NCBI GenBank assembly: GCA_021793115.1
Contig: JAJYTJ010000155.1
Span: forward strand, 1 to 8,695
Length of the DNA: 8,695 bases
Direction of reading: 5' to 3'
Source: Actinomycetes bacterium
GTDB taxonomy: Bacteria; Actinomycetota; Actinomycetes; Actinomycetales; Cellulomonadaceae
Both the position numbers and the translations under genes were made by a program. Shown here one piece after another: positions 1 to 6,504 of the stretch. Position 1 is the first letter of the stretch; every line of letters begins with the position of its first letter. The notes under the pieces were generated by a model that saw only the letters and a list, made by a program, of their open reading frames with translations, made no database searches and had not been told where the DNA came from.

Positions 1-459
1 CTGGACCCGCTTGCGCTCGCCCTCCGAGAGGGTGCCGAAGTAGCGACGCGCCAGGTGGTCGACGCCGAACACCGTGAGCAGGTCGCTCGCGCGCGCCTCG
101 TCGAGGTCCTCGTACTGCTCGCGCCAACGGCCGGTGACCCCGTAGGCGGCCGTGACGACGACGTCGCGCACCAGCTCGCCGGAGGGGATGTGCTCGGCGA
201 GGGCGGCGCTCGACAGGCCGATGCGGGGGCGCAGCTCGAACACGTCGACACGGCCCATGCGCTCGCCGAGGACGTCCGCCGTCCCGCCCGTGGGGTGCAT
301 GCGCCCCGAGGCGATCTGCAGCAGCGTCGTCTTGCCGGCGCCGTTGCGCCCGAGCACCACCCAGCGTTCGCCCTCGCGGACCGTCCAGGACAGGCCGTCC
401 AGGATCGTCGTGGTGCCGCGGACGATCCTCACGTCCTGCAGGTCGAGCACGTCGGTCAT
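1..459 (-). CDS. ABC transporter ATP-binding protein, partial (3' end outside window)
   Basis: This is the first 153 codons of an ABC-type ATPase; the rest lies beyond base 1. The ATG at 457-459 gives MTDVLDLQDVRIVRG. The Walker A motif GRNGAGKTT is at residues 37-45 and the signature LSEGERKRVQ at 144-153, so Walker B and the H-loop are off the window. The region where the Q-loop should sit reads RIGLSSAALAEH and has no clear glutamine. Tryptophan in the ERWVVLGRNG context recalls the single-domain YlmA/ModF-like ATPases, which often have no adjacent permease, but this subgroup call is inference. No membrane partner is visible on the parE side. The gene lies 87 bases downstream of parE on the same strand and could be read from the same transcript. 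No other in-frame start lies close upstream; only a run of six G, about 6 bases before the ATG, resembles a ribosome site. Confidence 0.88.
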   Translation of the reverse strand, partial: MTDVLDLQDVRIVRGTTTILDGLSWTVREGERWVVLGRNGAGKTTLLQIASGRMHPTGGTADVLGERMGRVDVFELRPRIGLSSAALAEHIPSGELVRDVVVTAAYGVTGRWREQYEDLDEARASDLLTVFGVDHLARRYFGTLSEGERKRVQ

Positions 460-546
460 CGCCGGCCCCCCGCACGGGCAGGGGCATGGCGAACGAGGCT
501 GCGGGACGGGATCACGCGGACATCCTCCCAGTACCAGGTGCGACGC

Positions 547-2667
547 TCAGGCGTCGATCTTGCTGCGGTCGAGCTCGTCGGCGTGCTCGACGATGAAGTC
601 GCGGCGCGGGCCCACGTCGGAGCCCATGAGCATGTCGAACACCTGCTCCGCGCGCTCGGCGGCCGCCACGGTGACCCGCCGCAGCGTGCGGTGGCGGGGG
701 TCCATCGTCGTCTCCGCGAGCTGCTCGGCGTCCATCTCGCCGAGGCCCTTGTAGCGCTGGATGTCGTCGGAATAGCGCCGCCCGGCCCGCTCGAGCCGCT
801 TGAGCGTCGCGGCCAGCTCGGCCTCCGAGTACGTGTAGACGTACTTGTCCTCGTCGGCCTTGCGGCTGCCCGTGAGCTCGATGCGGTGCAGCGGCGGCAC
901 CGCCGCGTACACCCGGCCGGCGGCCACCATGGGCCGCATGTACCGGTAGAACAGGGTCAGCAGCAGCGTGCGGATGTGGGCACCGTCGACGTCGGCGTCG
1001 GTCATCATGATGACCTTGCCGTACCGGGTCTGCTCCAGGTCGAACGTGCGGCCCGATCCGGCGCCCACCACCTGGATGATCGCCGCGCACTCCGCGTTGT
1101 GGAGCATGTCGGAGATCGACGCCTTCTGGACGTTGAGGATCTTGCCGCGGATGGGCAGCAGGGCCTGGTAGTCCGACGAGCGGGCGAGTTTGGCGGTGCC
1201 CAGCGCACTGTCGCCCTCGACGATGAAGAGCTCGCTGCGCTCGACGTCGTCGATGCGGCAGTCCGCCAGCTTGGGCGGGAGCGAGCTGGACTCCAGCGCC
1301 GTCTTGCGGCGCGAGATCTCCTTCTGCTTGCGCGCCGCCAGGCGCCCCTGCATCTCGGCGACGATCTTGTCGAGCAGCGAGTTGACCTGCGACTTCACGG
1401 CGCCGCGCGTCGAGGTGAGGATCTCGTTGAGCTCGGCGGTGACCACCCTCGCGACGATGCCGCGCACCGCCGCGGTGCCCAGCACCTCCTTGGTCTGGCC
1501 CTCGAACTGCGGCTCCGCCAGGCGGACCGTCACCACGGCCGTGAGGCCGGCCGTCAGGTCGTCCTTCTCCAGGCGCTCCTCGCCGTTCTTCGTCGAGACC
1601 TTCAGGCGCCGCGCGTTGGCGGTCACGGCGTCCCGCAGCACCTTGACGAGGGCCTGCTCGAAACCCGCGACGTGGGTGCCGCCCTTCGGGGTGGCGATGA
1701 TGTTGACGAACGAGCGGACGTCGGTCTCGTACCCGGTGCCCCACCGCAGCGCGACGTCGACCTCGCACGTGCGCTCCACCGCCTGGGGCGTCATGTGCCC
1801 GCGCTCGTCGAGCACCGGGACGGTCTCGGAGAACGTGCCCGAGCCCGTGAGGTGCCACACCTCGGTGACCTTCGGGTCCGGGGCCAGGTAGTCGACGAAG
1901 TCGACCACGCCGCCCGTGTGCCGGAACACCTCGACGTGCGGTCCCGCCTCGCCGGGTGTGCCCGGCAGGCCGCGCTCGTCGCGGAGCGTGATCTCCAGGC
2001 CGGGGACGAGGAAGCTCGTCTGCCGCGCACGCGTGGCCAGCTCGTCGTACGAGAAGACGGCGGAGGGCAGGAAGATCTGCCGGTCCGCCCAGTACCGCAC
2101 GCGCGTGCCCGTGACTGCCTTGCCGACCTTGCCGACCGTCTCGAGCACCGAGCCGGAGACGAAGGGCTCGAAGGGTGCCTCCGGACCGTCGCCCGCGAAC
2201 TCCCCCGGCTCGCCCCGGTGGAACACCATCCGGTACGTGCGTCCGTTGCGGTCGACCTCGACGTCGAGCCGCGCCGAGAGGGCGTTGACCACCGAGGCTC
2301 CCACGCCGTGCAGGCCGCCCGAGGCCGCGTAGGAGCCACCGCCGAACTTGCCGCCCGCATGGAGCTTGGTGAAGACGACCTCGACGCCCGTCAGGCCGGT
2401 CTTCGGCTCGATGTCGACCGGGATGCCCCGGCCGTCGTCGCGCACCTCGACCGAGCCGTCGGCCCGCAGCACCACCTCGATGTGCTCGCAGAAGCCCCCG
2501 AGCGCCTCGTCCACCGCGTTGTCGATGATCTCCCACAGGCAGTGCATGAGGCCGCGGCTGTCGGTGGTGCCGACGTACATGCCCGGACGCTTGCGGACCG
2601 CCTCCAGGCCCTCCAGCACCGACAGGTGCCGGGCCGTGTAGCTGGACTGGGAGTCGGTCGTGGTCAC
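547..2667 (-). CDS. parE: DNA topoisomerase IV subunit B (ParE/GyrB2-type ATPase subunit)
   Basis: This is the ATPase subunit of a type II topoisomerase; with a ParC/GyrA-type partner it should relax and decatenate chromosomes. The 706-residue protein is full length for the family. The GHKL ATPase domain covers about 1-220: Tyr10 arm, EIIDN with Asn50, DDGRGIP 77-83, GGLHGVGAS 117-125. The transducer has the QTK loop at 391-393. The TOPRIM domain has the EGDSA motif with Glu484 and the acidic TDADVDGAH at 556-564. The tail has YKGLGEMDAEQL 639-650. The segment SRGLMHCLWEIIDN is typical of actinobacterial topo IV/GyrB2 rather than the GyrB encoded next to gyrA; this is family knowledge, and GyrB remains possible by name. 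I chose the GTG at 2667 because TACGAT lies 7 bases upstream and the family match starts with this methionine. A GTG at 2733 would add 22 unconserved-looking residues and read through the promoter. Confidence 0.93.
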   Translation of the reverse strand: MTTTDSQSSYTARHLSVLEGLEAVRKRPGMYVGTTDSRGLMHCLWEIIDNAVDEALGGFCEHIEVVLRADGSVEVRDDGRGIPVDIEPKTGLTGVEVVFTKLHAGGKFGGGSYAASGGLHGVGASVVNALSARLDVEVDRNGRTYRMVFHRGEPGEFAGDGPEAPFEPFVSGSVLETVGKVGKAVTGTRVRYWADRQIFLPSAVFSYDELATRARQTSFLVPGLEITLRDERGLPGTPGEAGPHVEVFRHTGGVVDFVDYLAPDPKVTEVWHLTGSGTFSETVPVLDERGHMTPQAVERTCEVDVALRWGTGYETDVRSFVNIIATPKGGTHVAGFEQALVKVLRDAVTANARRLKVSTKNGEERLEKDDLTAGLTAVVTVRLAEPQFEGQTKEVLGTAAVRGIVARVVTAELNEILTSTRGAVKSQVNSLLDKIVAEMQGRLAARKQKEISRRKTALESSSLPPKLADCRIDDVERSELFIVEGDSALGTAKLARSSDYQALLPIRGKILNVQKASISDMLHNAECAAIIQVVGAGSGRTFDLEQTRYGKVIMMTDADVDGAHIRTLLLTLFYRYMRPMVAAGRVYAAVPPLHRIELTGSRKADEDKYVYTYSEAELAATLKRLERAGRRYSDDIQRYKGLGEMDAEQLAETTMDPRHRTLRRVTVAAAERAEQVFDMLMGSDVGPRRDFIVEHADELDRSKIDA

Positions 2668-2674
2668 GCCAAGG

Positions 2675-2680
2675 ATCGTA
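2675..2680 (-). promoter_or_regulatory. -10 element of parE, apparently leaderless
   Basis: On the minus strand TACGAT (4 of 6 to TATAAT, with the critical first, second and last bases) ends 7 bases before the GTG at 2667. Transcription would therefore begin at or one base before the start codon. No Shine-Dalgarno sequence lies in between (CCTTGGC), which agrees with a leaderless message. No good -35 hexamer is seen; that position is filled by the G/C-tract dyad at 2682-2703. Confidence 0.6.
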
Positions 2681-2681
2681 A

Positions 2682-2703
2682 CGGGGGGCGCCGACGCCCC
2701 CCG
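2682..2703. repeat. 22-bp G/C-tract dyad in the parE promoter spacer
   Basis: Two perfect 9-bp arms, CGGGGGGCG (2682-2690) and CGCCCCCCG (2695-2703), flank the 4-base centre CCGA. The dyad starts two bases upstream of the parE -10 hexamer and covers the spacer and the expected -35 position. It could be an operator or a DNA structure that responds to supercoiling. The dyad is seen directly; the role is inference. Confidence 0.5.
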
Positions 2704-2897
2704 GTCGGCACGCTGCGGCCGCGCACCCGGCACCGTCTCGGCATGAGGTCGCGAGTGTGTCGGGAGTGTGTCCCGTCCGTGCCGGACGCGACGACGAGGT
2801 CACGGCGATGGGACGAGACGTCACGATTCTGTACGCGGAGGGCGAACCTTGCCCACCCGGTGGCATGGATCCGGAGCGGGGGTGGTTCTATGGGTTC

Positions 2898-3122
2898 GTG
2901 AACGCGACCCAGACCCACGCCCCGCTGACCGCAGCCGACCGTTGCGACCGTTGCGGCGCACAGGCCTACGTCCGCGTCGTCTTCCCGTCGGGCGAGCTGC
3001 TCTTCTGCGCGCACCACGCGCGCGAGCACGCCGACAAGCTCTCCTCCGTGGCCACGCACGTGCAGGACGAGACCGACCGCCTGCACGCGGAGCACGGCGC
3101 AGGGGCTGGCGTCGCCGGCTGA
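2898..3122 (+). CDS. DUF7455 small zinc-ribbon-like protein
   Basis: A 74-residue protein beginning MNATQTHAPLTAADRC. The core LTAADRCDRCGAQAYVRV, then GELLFCAHHAREH and QDETDRL, matches the conserved actinobacterial family DUF7455, whose function is unknown to me. The cysteines and histidines at C16, C19, C37, H39 and H40 (CxxC and CxHH) suggest one bound zinc ion. The GTG at 2898 leaves nine residues before the conserved core, as I recall for relatives. In-frame ATGs at 2865 and 2808 would add 11 or 30 residues. The 2808 start has GAGG about 8 bases upstream and cannot be excluded. The gene is divergent from parE and converges on the PAS-GGDEF gene, with only 12 bases between stop codons. 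Relatives often lie near gyrB2 and the primary sigma gene, which fits this window. The gene is confident; the start is less so. Confidence 0.83.
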   Translation: MNATQTHAPLTAADRCDRCGAQAYVRVVFPSGELLFCAHHAREHADKLSSVATHVQDETDRLHAEHGAGAGVAG

Positions 3123-3138
3123 CGGTCTGCCGGGTCAG
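3115..3138. terminator. Possible short bidirectional hairpin between convergent genes
   Basis: Two mutually exclusive inverted repeats overlap the stop codons of the DUF7455 and PAS-GGDEF genes. One is CTGAC (3119-3123) with GTCAG (3134-3138); the other is CCGGC (3115-3119) with GCCGG (3129-3133). Stems are only 5 bp and no T-run follows, so termination here is weakly supported. Confidence 0.25.
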
Positions 3139-4055
3139 AGCTCCGGGCCGCGCCACCGCGGCGCGTCCGTGACCGCCCTGTTGCCGCCACGCGACCTGGC
3201 GCGCGAGAGCAACCGCTCGGCTCGGCGCAGCACGTCGGCGTAGTCCTCCCCCGGACGTGCCATGGTCGCACCGGCCGACATGGTGACGCGTACCACGTCG
3301 TCCTCCAGCACGATCCGGGACTCGGCGACGAACGCGCAGAGCCGGGGGGCGAAGCCGGCCAGGTCACCGTGGGCGACGAGGCCGACGAACTCGTCGCCGC
3401 CGGAGCGGAAGGCTCGGCCCGGGCCCGGCAGGCAGTGGCGCAGCGTGTCGGCCACCACCTGGAGCACGCGGTCGCCGGCCGGGCGGCCGTGATCCTCGTT
3501 GACCGCGGTGAAGCCGTCCAGGTCGCAGAGGATGACGCCGAGCGGCACTGCGTCGTGCGACAGCGCCGCCAGCCGGCCGACCATCGTCGACTCGAGCGAG
3601 GCGCGGCTGCCCAGCCCCGTGAGCACGTCGTCGGCGACGGTCTCGGCCGGCTCGCGCACCGCGGTCGGCTCAACGAAGCGGCGGGTGTCGTCACGGAAGG
3701 TCTCGAGCGCCCCGACGATCCGGCCGTCCGCGTCGCGCACGGCCATGGCCCGGATCTCCACCGGGACCATGCGCCCCTCGCGGTGGTGCAGCATCACGCG
3801 CGCCGTGCGGTAGCGACCGTCCTCCAGCGTCTGCAGCAGCGGGCAACGGTCGCCGCACATCGGCCGGCCGGCGTCGTCCACGTGGTTCAGCAACCCGTCG
3901 CCGCACCAGTGCCCGAGCACCTCGCCCGGCGCGTACCCACTGATGGCCTGCGCGGCGCCGTTCCAGTAGGTGACGGTGCGGTCGCGGTCGACGAGGTAGG
4001 CGCCGTCCGGCAGCGCGGCGAGCACGTCCGCCGTCAACGACGCGGGACTGGACAC
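3135..4055 (-). CDS. PAS-GGDEF protein, probable diguanylate cyclase
   Basis: This is a predicted soluble sensor enzyme that makes cyclic di-GMP from two GTP. It has 306 residues. The PAS domain covers about 7-128 (YLVDRDRTVTYWNGAA; PVEIRAMAVRDADGRIVGALE). It carries three cysteines in HWCGDGLLNHVDDAGRPMCG and DRCPL: C51, C67 and C71. The GGDEF domain covers about 142-290: DVLTGLGSR (143-151), metal-binding CDLDGF with Asp178, and an intact SGGDEF at 218-223, so it should be active. The RxxD inhibitory site expected five residues before GGDEF is absent (PGPG). No membrane segment or signal peptide is seen, and no EAL domain. The start is the GTG at 4053-4055, preceded by AGGAGG at 4066-4071 with 10 bases of spacing. 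The PAS cysteines could bind a metal or sense redox state; this is inference. Confidence 0.9.
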   Translation of the reverse strand: MSSPASLTADVLAALPDGAYLVDRDRTVTYWNGAAQAISGYAPGEVLGHWCGDGLLNHVDDAGRPMCGDRCPLLQTLEDGRYRTARVMLHHREGRMVPVEIRAMAVRDADGRIVGALETFRDDTRRFVEPTAVREPAETVADDVLTGLGSRASLESTMVGRLAALSHDAVPLGVILCDLDGFTAVNEDHGRPAGDRVLQVVADTLRHCLPGPGRAFRSGGDEFVGLVAHGDLAGFAPRLCAFVAESRIVLEDDVVRVTMSAGATMARPGEDYADVLRRAERLLSRARSRGGNRAVTDAPRWRGPEL

Positions 4056-4065
4056 TGTCGGGAGA

Positions 4066-4071
4066 CCTCCT
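4066..4071 (-). promoter_or_regulatory. Ribosome binding site of the PAS-GGDEF gene
   Basis: AGGAGG (minus strand) lies 10 bases before the GTG at 4055 and decides this start. An ATG at 4104 in another frame has no comparable site and opens a frame with no recognisable domain. Confidence 0.8.
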
Positions 4072-4102
4072 GCCGGGGATTCGCGCTTTGCTGACTTCCG
4101 TC

Positions 4103-4108
4103 ATTACA
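4103..4108 (-). promoter_or_regulatory. Candidate -10 element for the PAS-GGDEF gene
   Basis: TGTAAT on the minus strand matches TATAAT at 5 of 6 positions and sits in the least GC-rich part of the spacer. It predicts a leader of roughly 40 bases before the GTG at 4055. No clear -35 is found at 16-18 bases upstream, where two dyads lie (4113-4124 and 4122-4142). Confidence 0.4.
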
Positions 4109-4198
4109 TCGACACCGCACGGTGGGCCAGATCACCGCCCACGGTCGCCACTCGATCGGGTGACGCCCGCGGGCGGCGGCCGAGCAGACGCCCGGGCC

Positions 4199-4223
4199 GG
4201 CTTTCGGGACCAAGGTCCCGGCC
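4199..4223 (-). terminator. Hairpin downstream of the LAETG surface-protein gene
   Basis: On the transcribed minus strand, GGC CGGGAC-CTTG-GTCCCG AAA GCC forms a 6-bp stem closed by a stable CUUG tetraloop. Three more pairs form across a 3-base AAA bulge. It lies about 41 bases after the stop at 4264. No T-run follows, so this would be a terminator of the U-poor type common in high-GC actinobacteria. Confidence 0.5.
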
Positions 4224-4263
4224 TTCGACTGGGGCTGCGACGTTGCGCCTGTGACCTGGCACG

Positions 4264-6459
4264 TCACCACGGCCGGCGCCGATGCGCCCAGGCCGCCGCA
4301 CCACCGGCGACGAGCAGGCCACCCGCCAGCAGTGCGAGCCGGCCGACATCCCCGGGGCCCGTCTCGGCGAGCTCGGCCAGCACCACGGTCACGTCGGCCG
4401 CGATCGTCTCCTCGCGTGCGCCGCACTCGCCACGCGACAGCACCGTGCCGTCCGCCGCGCGGACCACCGCCACGAAACCGAGGTCGAGCGCCGGCGCGAC
4501 GACGTCGGCGGTGGGCGAGCGCACCTCGCCCTCCCCTGCCAGCACCAGCGCGGGCGAGACCCACACCGGGGCGACGCACACGGGCCCACCCCCGTGCCGC
4601 CACCGGTAGAGCTCGAACGCGACGGTCGCGCCCACGGGGACGTCGCCCGCCACCGTCGCCACATCGTGCGCCAGCACCCGGTCCCCCGGGACGGTGGCGT
4701 CCTCGCGCACCGCGACCGTCGCCACCACGAGCGGGCGCGGTACGAGCACGTACTGCTCGTCGGCGGCGGTCACCGACGTCTCGAACGGCTCCACCCTGTC
4801 GTCGCCCCCGAAGGCGTGCGTGAACACGTACGTCCCGGGCAGCCCGGCGCCGGTGGCGCTCCGCGGCAGCGCGAAGGCGCCGTCGCCCACGGCCGCGAAG
4901 GCACCGTCGGCCGCCGGGAGCTCCGCCTGCCCGAGGAGCGTCGCCGCGCCCCGGTGCTCGTCCGAGACCTCCAGGCCCGGCGGGAAGAACCACAGCGACT
5001 GCGTGATCGTCGGCCGGTCGCGCGCAAACCCCGCGGCGCCACCGAAGCCGGGATGGTCCTCGGGCAGGCCGCCGACGACGACGTCGTCGGCCAGTCCCAC
5101 CGGGCGCCCGGACGCGTCGGAGCGCACCACGATCCGCGACGTCAGCTGCGCCCGGTGGCGCACGGACGCGGTCTCGTCGGGCACGCCGAAGCCGTCCCGC
5201 CAGTCGCCCCGCAGGTAGGGCCGCCAGGCCTCCGGCTGCTGAGCCACCGACATCTCCCAGACCCACGTGACGAACCTGCCGGACCCCTGCCCGGGCGCGA
5301 CGGCGGCGTAGGTGCCCGGGCCGGTCGCGGTGAGCGTCGCCCGTGCGACGACGTGCGCTCCGGGGGGCACTGCGCCGGGCGCCGCCGGCGGGGTCGGGCC
5401 GGTGGCGTAGGCGGTGCCGACGAACGTCACCGGCACCGGGCGCCCGTCGACCGAGAGCCACCGGTCGCCCGCGGCGGCGGTCACGGTGACCCGGTCGACG
5501 AGGTCCTCCCCCGCCGCGACGGTCCGGGCGCCGACCGCCGTCGAGGCCACCGGCTGGAACTGCCCCACCGCCTCGAACGTCACGGGCGCGGCGACCCGTT
5601 CCGCGGAGTCGCCGGCCGGCCGGTGACCGTACGTGAGGACCGTCTGCACGTCGCCGGCGCCGTCCAGCCGAGTCAGGGTGACGCGCGGGACGTCGCGGAA
5701 GGTGACGGCGGCGCTCACGACGCCGGTCCCCGTTCCCGTCCACGCGACGCTCAGCGGCTCCGGTCCCGTGGTCCCGGCGACGGTGGCGGTCCCCGTCGCC
5801 TCGAAGACCGCGGGTCCCGAGAGGGTGACGGTGAAGGGCAGCCCCGGGACCCACCCGCCCGACGCCCCGGTGACGCCGAGGCCGTGCAGGTCGCCGGTGC
5901 GGGTGCCCGAGCCGGCGACCGCGACCGTCGCGGCGGCGTACGGCCCCGCGGCCGCGGTGGCCTCGGCCAGGATGACCGCGGCCCGGTCCGTGACGGTCGC
6001 CGGGCTGTTCGCCCGGTACCGCGCGACGTGGGTCTGCGGGCCGACGCCGTGCGAGCCGGTCTCCCACCGCACGTGGCTGAGGTAGCTCAGCGCGGCCCTC
6101 GTGGCGGCGTCCTCGTCCCGGCGGTGCGCGGCCATCGCCGCCGCCAGCACCGGGTCGTCCACGGTGGCCGTCCCAGCGGGGGTGGTGCCCATCGGCACGC
6201 CGCCACCGGCGGTGACGCAGAAGGCCAGGTCGTCGCCGTAGCCCACCGGGGCGACCATCGCGCCGAGCCAGGAGTCGCCGTACGCCGTCACGCCGGAGAC
6301 CGCCACCCCGGGCTCGATGCGGCCGGGTGCCGCGGCCTGCGCCGGGACCGGCCCGACGACCCCCGCGAACACCCCCACGAGCAGCAGCGACACACCCGTT
6401 CGGATGGCGGCGCGACCGCGAGGACGCCGCGCGTGATGAGACCATGGACGTGCGCGCAT
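4264..6459 (-). CDS. Sortase-anchored cell-surface protein (LAETG signal)
   Basis: A 731-residue exported protein of unknown function. The N-terminus has basic residues (MRARPWSHHARRPRGR), a hydrophobic segment at about 21-38 and a likely signal-peptidase site after PVPAQA (37-42). The C-terminus has a complete cell-wall sorting signal: LAETG at 697-701, a hydrophobic helix at about 707-725 and RRR at 727-729. LAXTG-type signals are generally used by class E sortases, but no sortase is visible here. Between these lie threonine-, valine- and glycine-rich beta-sandwich-like segments. The last (about 575-690) has C628 and C679, which could form a disulfide, and resembles the beta-rich repeats of other actinobacterial surface proteins. 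F80-C81-V82 near the mature N-terminus recalls thioester-domain adhesins, but no convincing partner glutamine is seen. The ATG at 6459 has GGAG five bases upstream. It may be an adhesin or surface stalk; I do not know the substrate. Confidence 0.85.
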   Translation of the reverse strand: MRARPWSHHARRPRGRAAIRTGVSLLLVGVFAGVVGPVPAQAAAPGRIEPGVAVSGVTAYGDSWLGAMVAPVGYGDDLAFCVTAGGGVPMGTTPAGTATVDDPVLAAAMAAHRRDEDAATRAALSYLSHVRWETGSHGVGPQTHVARYRANSPATVTDRAAVILAEATAAAGPYAAATVAVAGSGTRTGDLHGLGVTGASGGWVPGLPFTVTLSGPAVFEATGTATVAGTTGPEPLSVAWTGTGTGVVSAAVTFRDVPRVTLTRLDGAGDVQTVLTYGHRPAGDSAERVAAPVTFEAVGQFQPVASTAVGARTVAAGEDLVDRVTVTAAAGDRWLSVDGRPVPVTFVGTAYATGPTPPAAPGAVPPGAHVVARATLTATGPGTYAAVAPGQGSGRFVTWVWEMSVAQQPEAWRPYLRGDWRDGFGVPDETASVRHRAQLTSRIVVRSDASGRPVGLADDVVVGGLPEDHPGFGGAAGFARDRPTITQSLWFFPPGLEVSDEHRGAATLLGQAELPAADGAFAAVGDGAFALPRSATGAGLPGTYVFTHAFGGDDRVEPFETSVTAADEQYVLVPRPLVVATVAVREDATVPGDRVLAHDVATVAGDVPVGATVAFELYRWRHGGGPVCVAPVWVSPALVLAGEGEVRSPTADVVAPALDLGFVAVVRAADGTVLSRGECGAREETIAADVTVVLAELAETGPGDVGRLALLAGGLLVAGGAAAWAHRRRPW

Positions 6460-6464
6460 TCGAG

Positions 6465-6468
6465 CTCC
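6465..6468 (-). promoter_or_regulatory. Ribosome binding site of the surface-protein gene
   Basis: GGAG on the minus strand lies 5 bases before the ATG at 6459. This supports that start over an out-of-frame ATG at 6470. Confidence 0.6.
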
Positions 6469-6480
6469 ATTTCTGCCCAG

Positions 6481-6492
6481 AAGGTCGACCTT
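6481..6492. repeat. 12-bp perfect palindrome before the surface-protein start
   Basis: AAGGTCGACCTT is a perfect palindrome starting 22 bases upstream of the ATG at 6459. It could be an operator or a leader hairpin. Several 12-bp palindromes are expected by chance in a window of this size and composition, so support is weak. Confidence 0.3.
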
Positions 6493-6504
6493 GAGTCGTG
6501 CGCA

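Larger units (their letters stand above)
2668..2897. other. Divergent intergenic region between parE and the DUF7455 gene
   Basis: This 230-base spacer holds the parE -10 (2675-2680), the G/C dyad (2682-2703) and two GAGTGTGTC direct repeats (2753-2761 and 2764-2772). On the DUF7455 side there is only a weak extended -10-like TGGTTCTAT (2883-2891), six bases before the GTG at 2898; this could also be a leaderless start but is poorly supported. Open frames across the spacer do not look like proteins. Confidence 0.5.
4056..4263. other. Intergenic region between the surface-protein and PAS-GGDEF genes
   Basis: This spacer carries the PAS-GGDEF ribosome site and candidate -10. It also has a 12-bp near-palindrome CACCG-ca-CGGTG (4113-4124), a dyad GTGGGC-N9-GCCCAC (4122-4142) and the hairpin at 4199-4223. 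No gene is seen in it. Confidence 0.5.

Noticed and set aside
2668..2733. An N-terminal extension of ParE from a GTG at 2733.
   Set aside because: The extra 22 residues have no resemblance to the family, and the extension would span a good -10 element and the G/C dyad.
2757..2897. Longer forms of the DUF7455 protein from starts at 2757, 2808 or 2865.
   Set aside because: The added residues do not resemble the family N-terminus. The 2808 start has a plausible GAGG site, so this is a preference rather than proof.
55..2901. A 948-codon open frame on the plus strand opposite parE.
   Set aside because: It is the antisense shadow of a clear ParE gene in GC-rich DNA. Its translation is rich in Arg, Ala, His and Asp and contains no recognisable domain.
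4056..4110. A possible cyclic di-GMP riboswitch before the PAS-GGDEF gene, suggested by AGCAAAGC in the leader.
   Set aside because: The leader is only about 40 bases and lacks the paired elements of known cyclic di-GMP riboswitches; the short match is likely chance.
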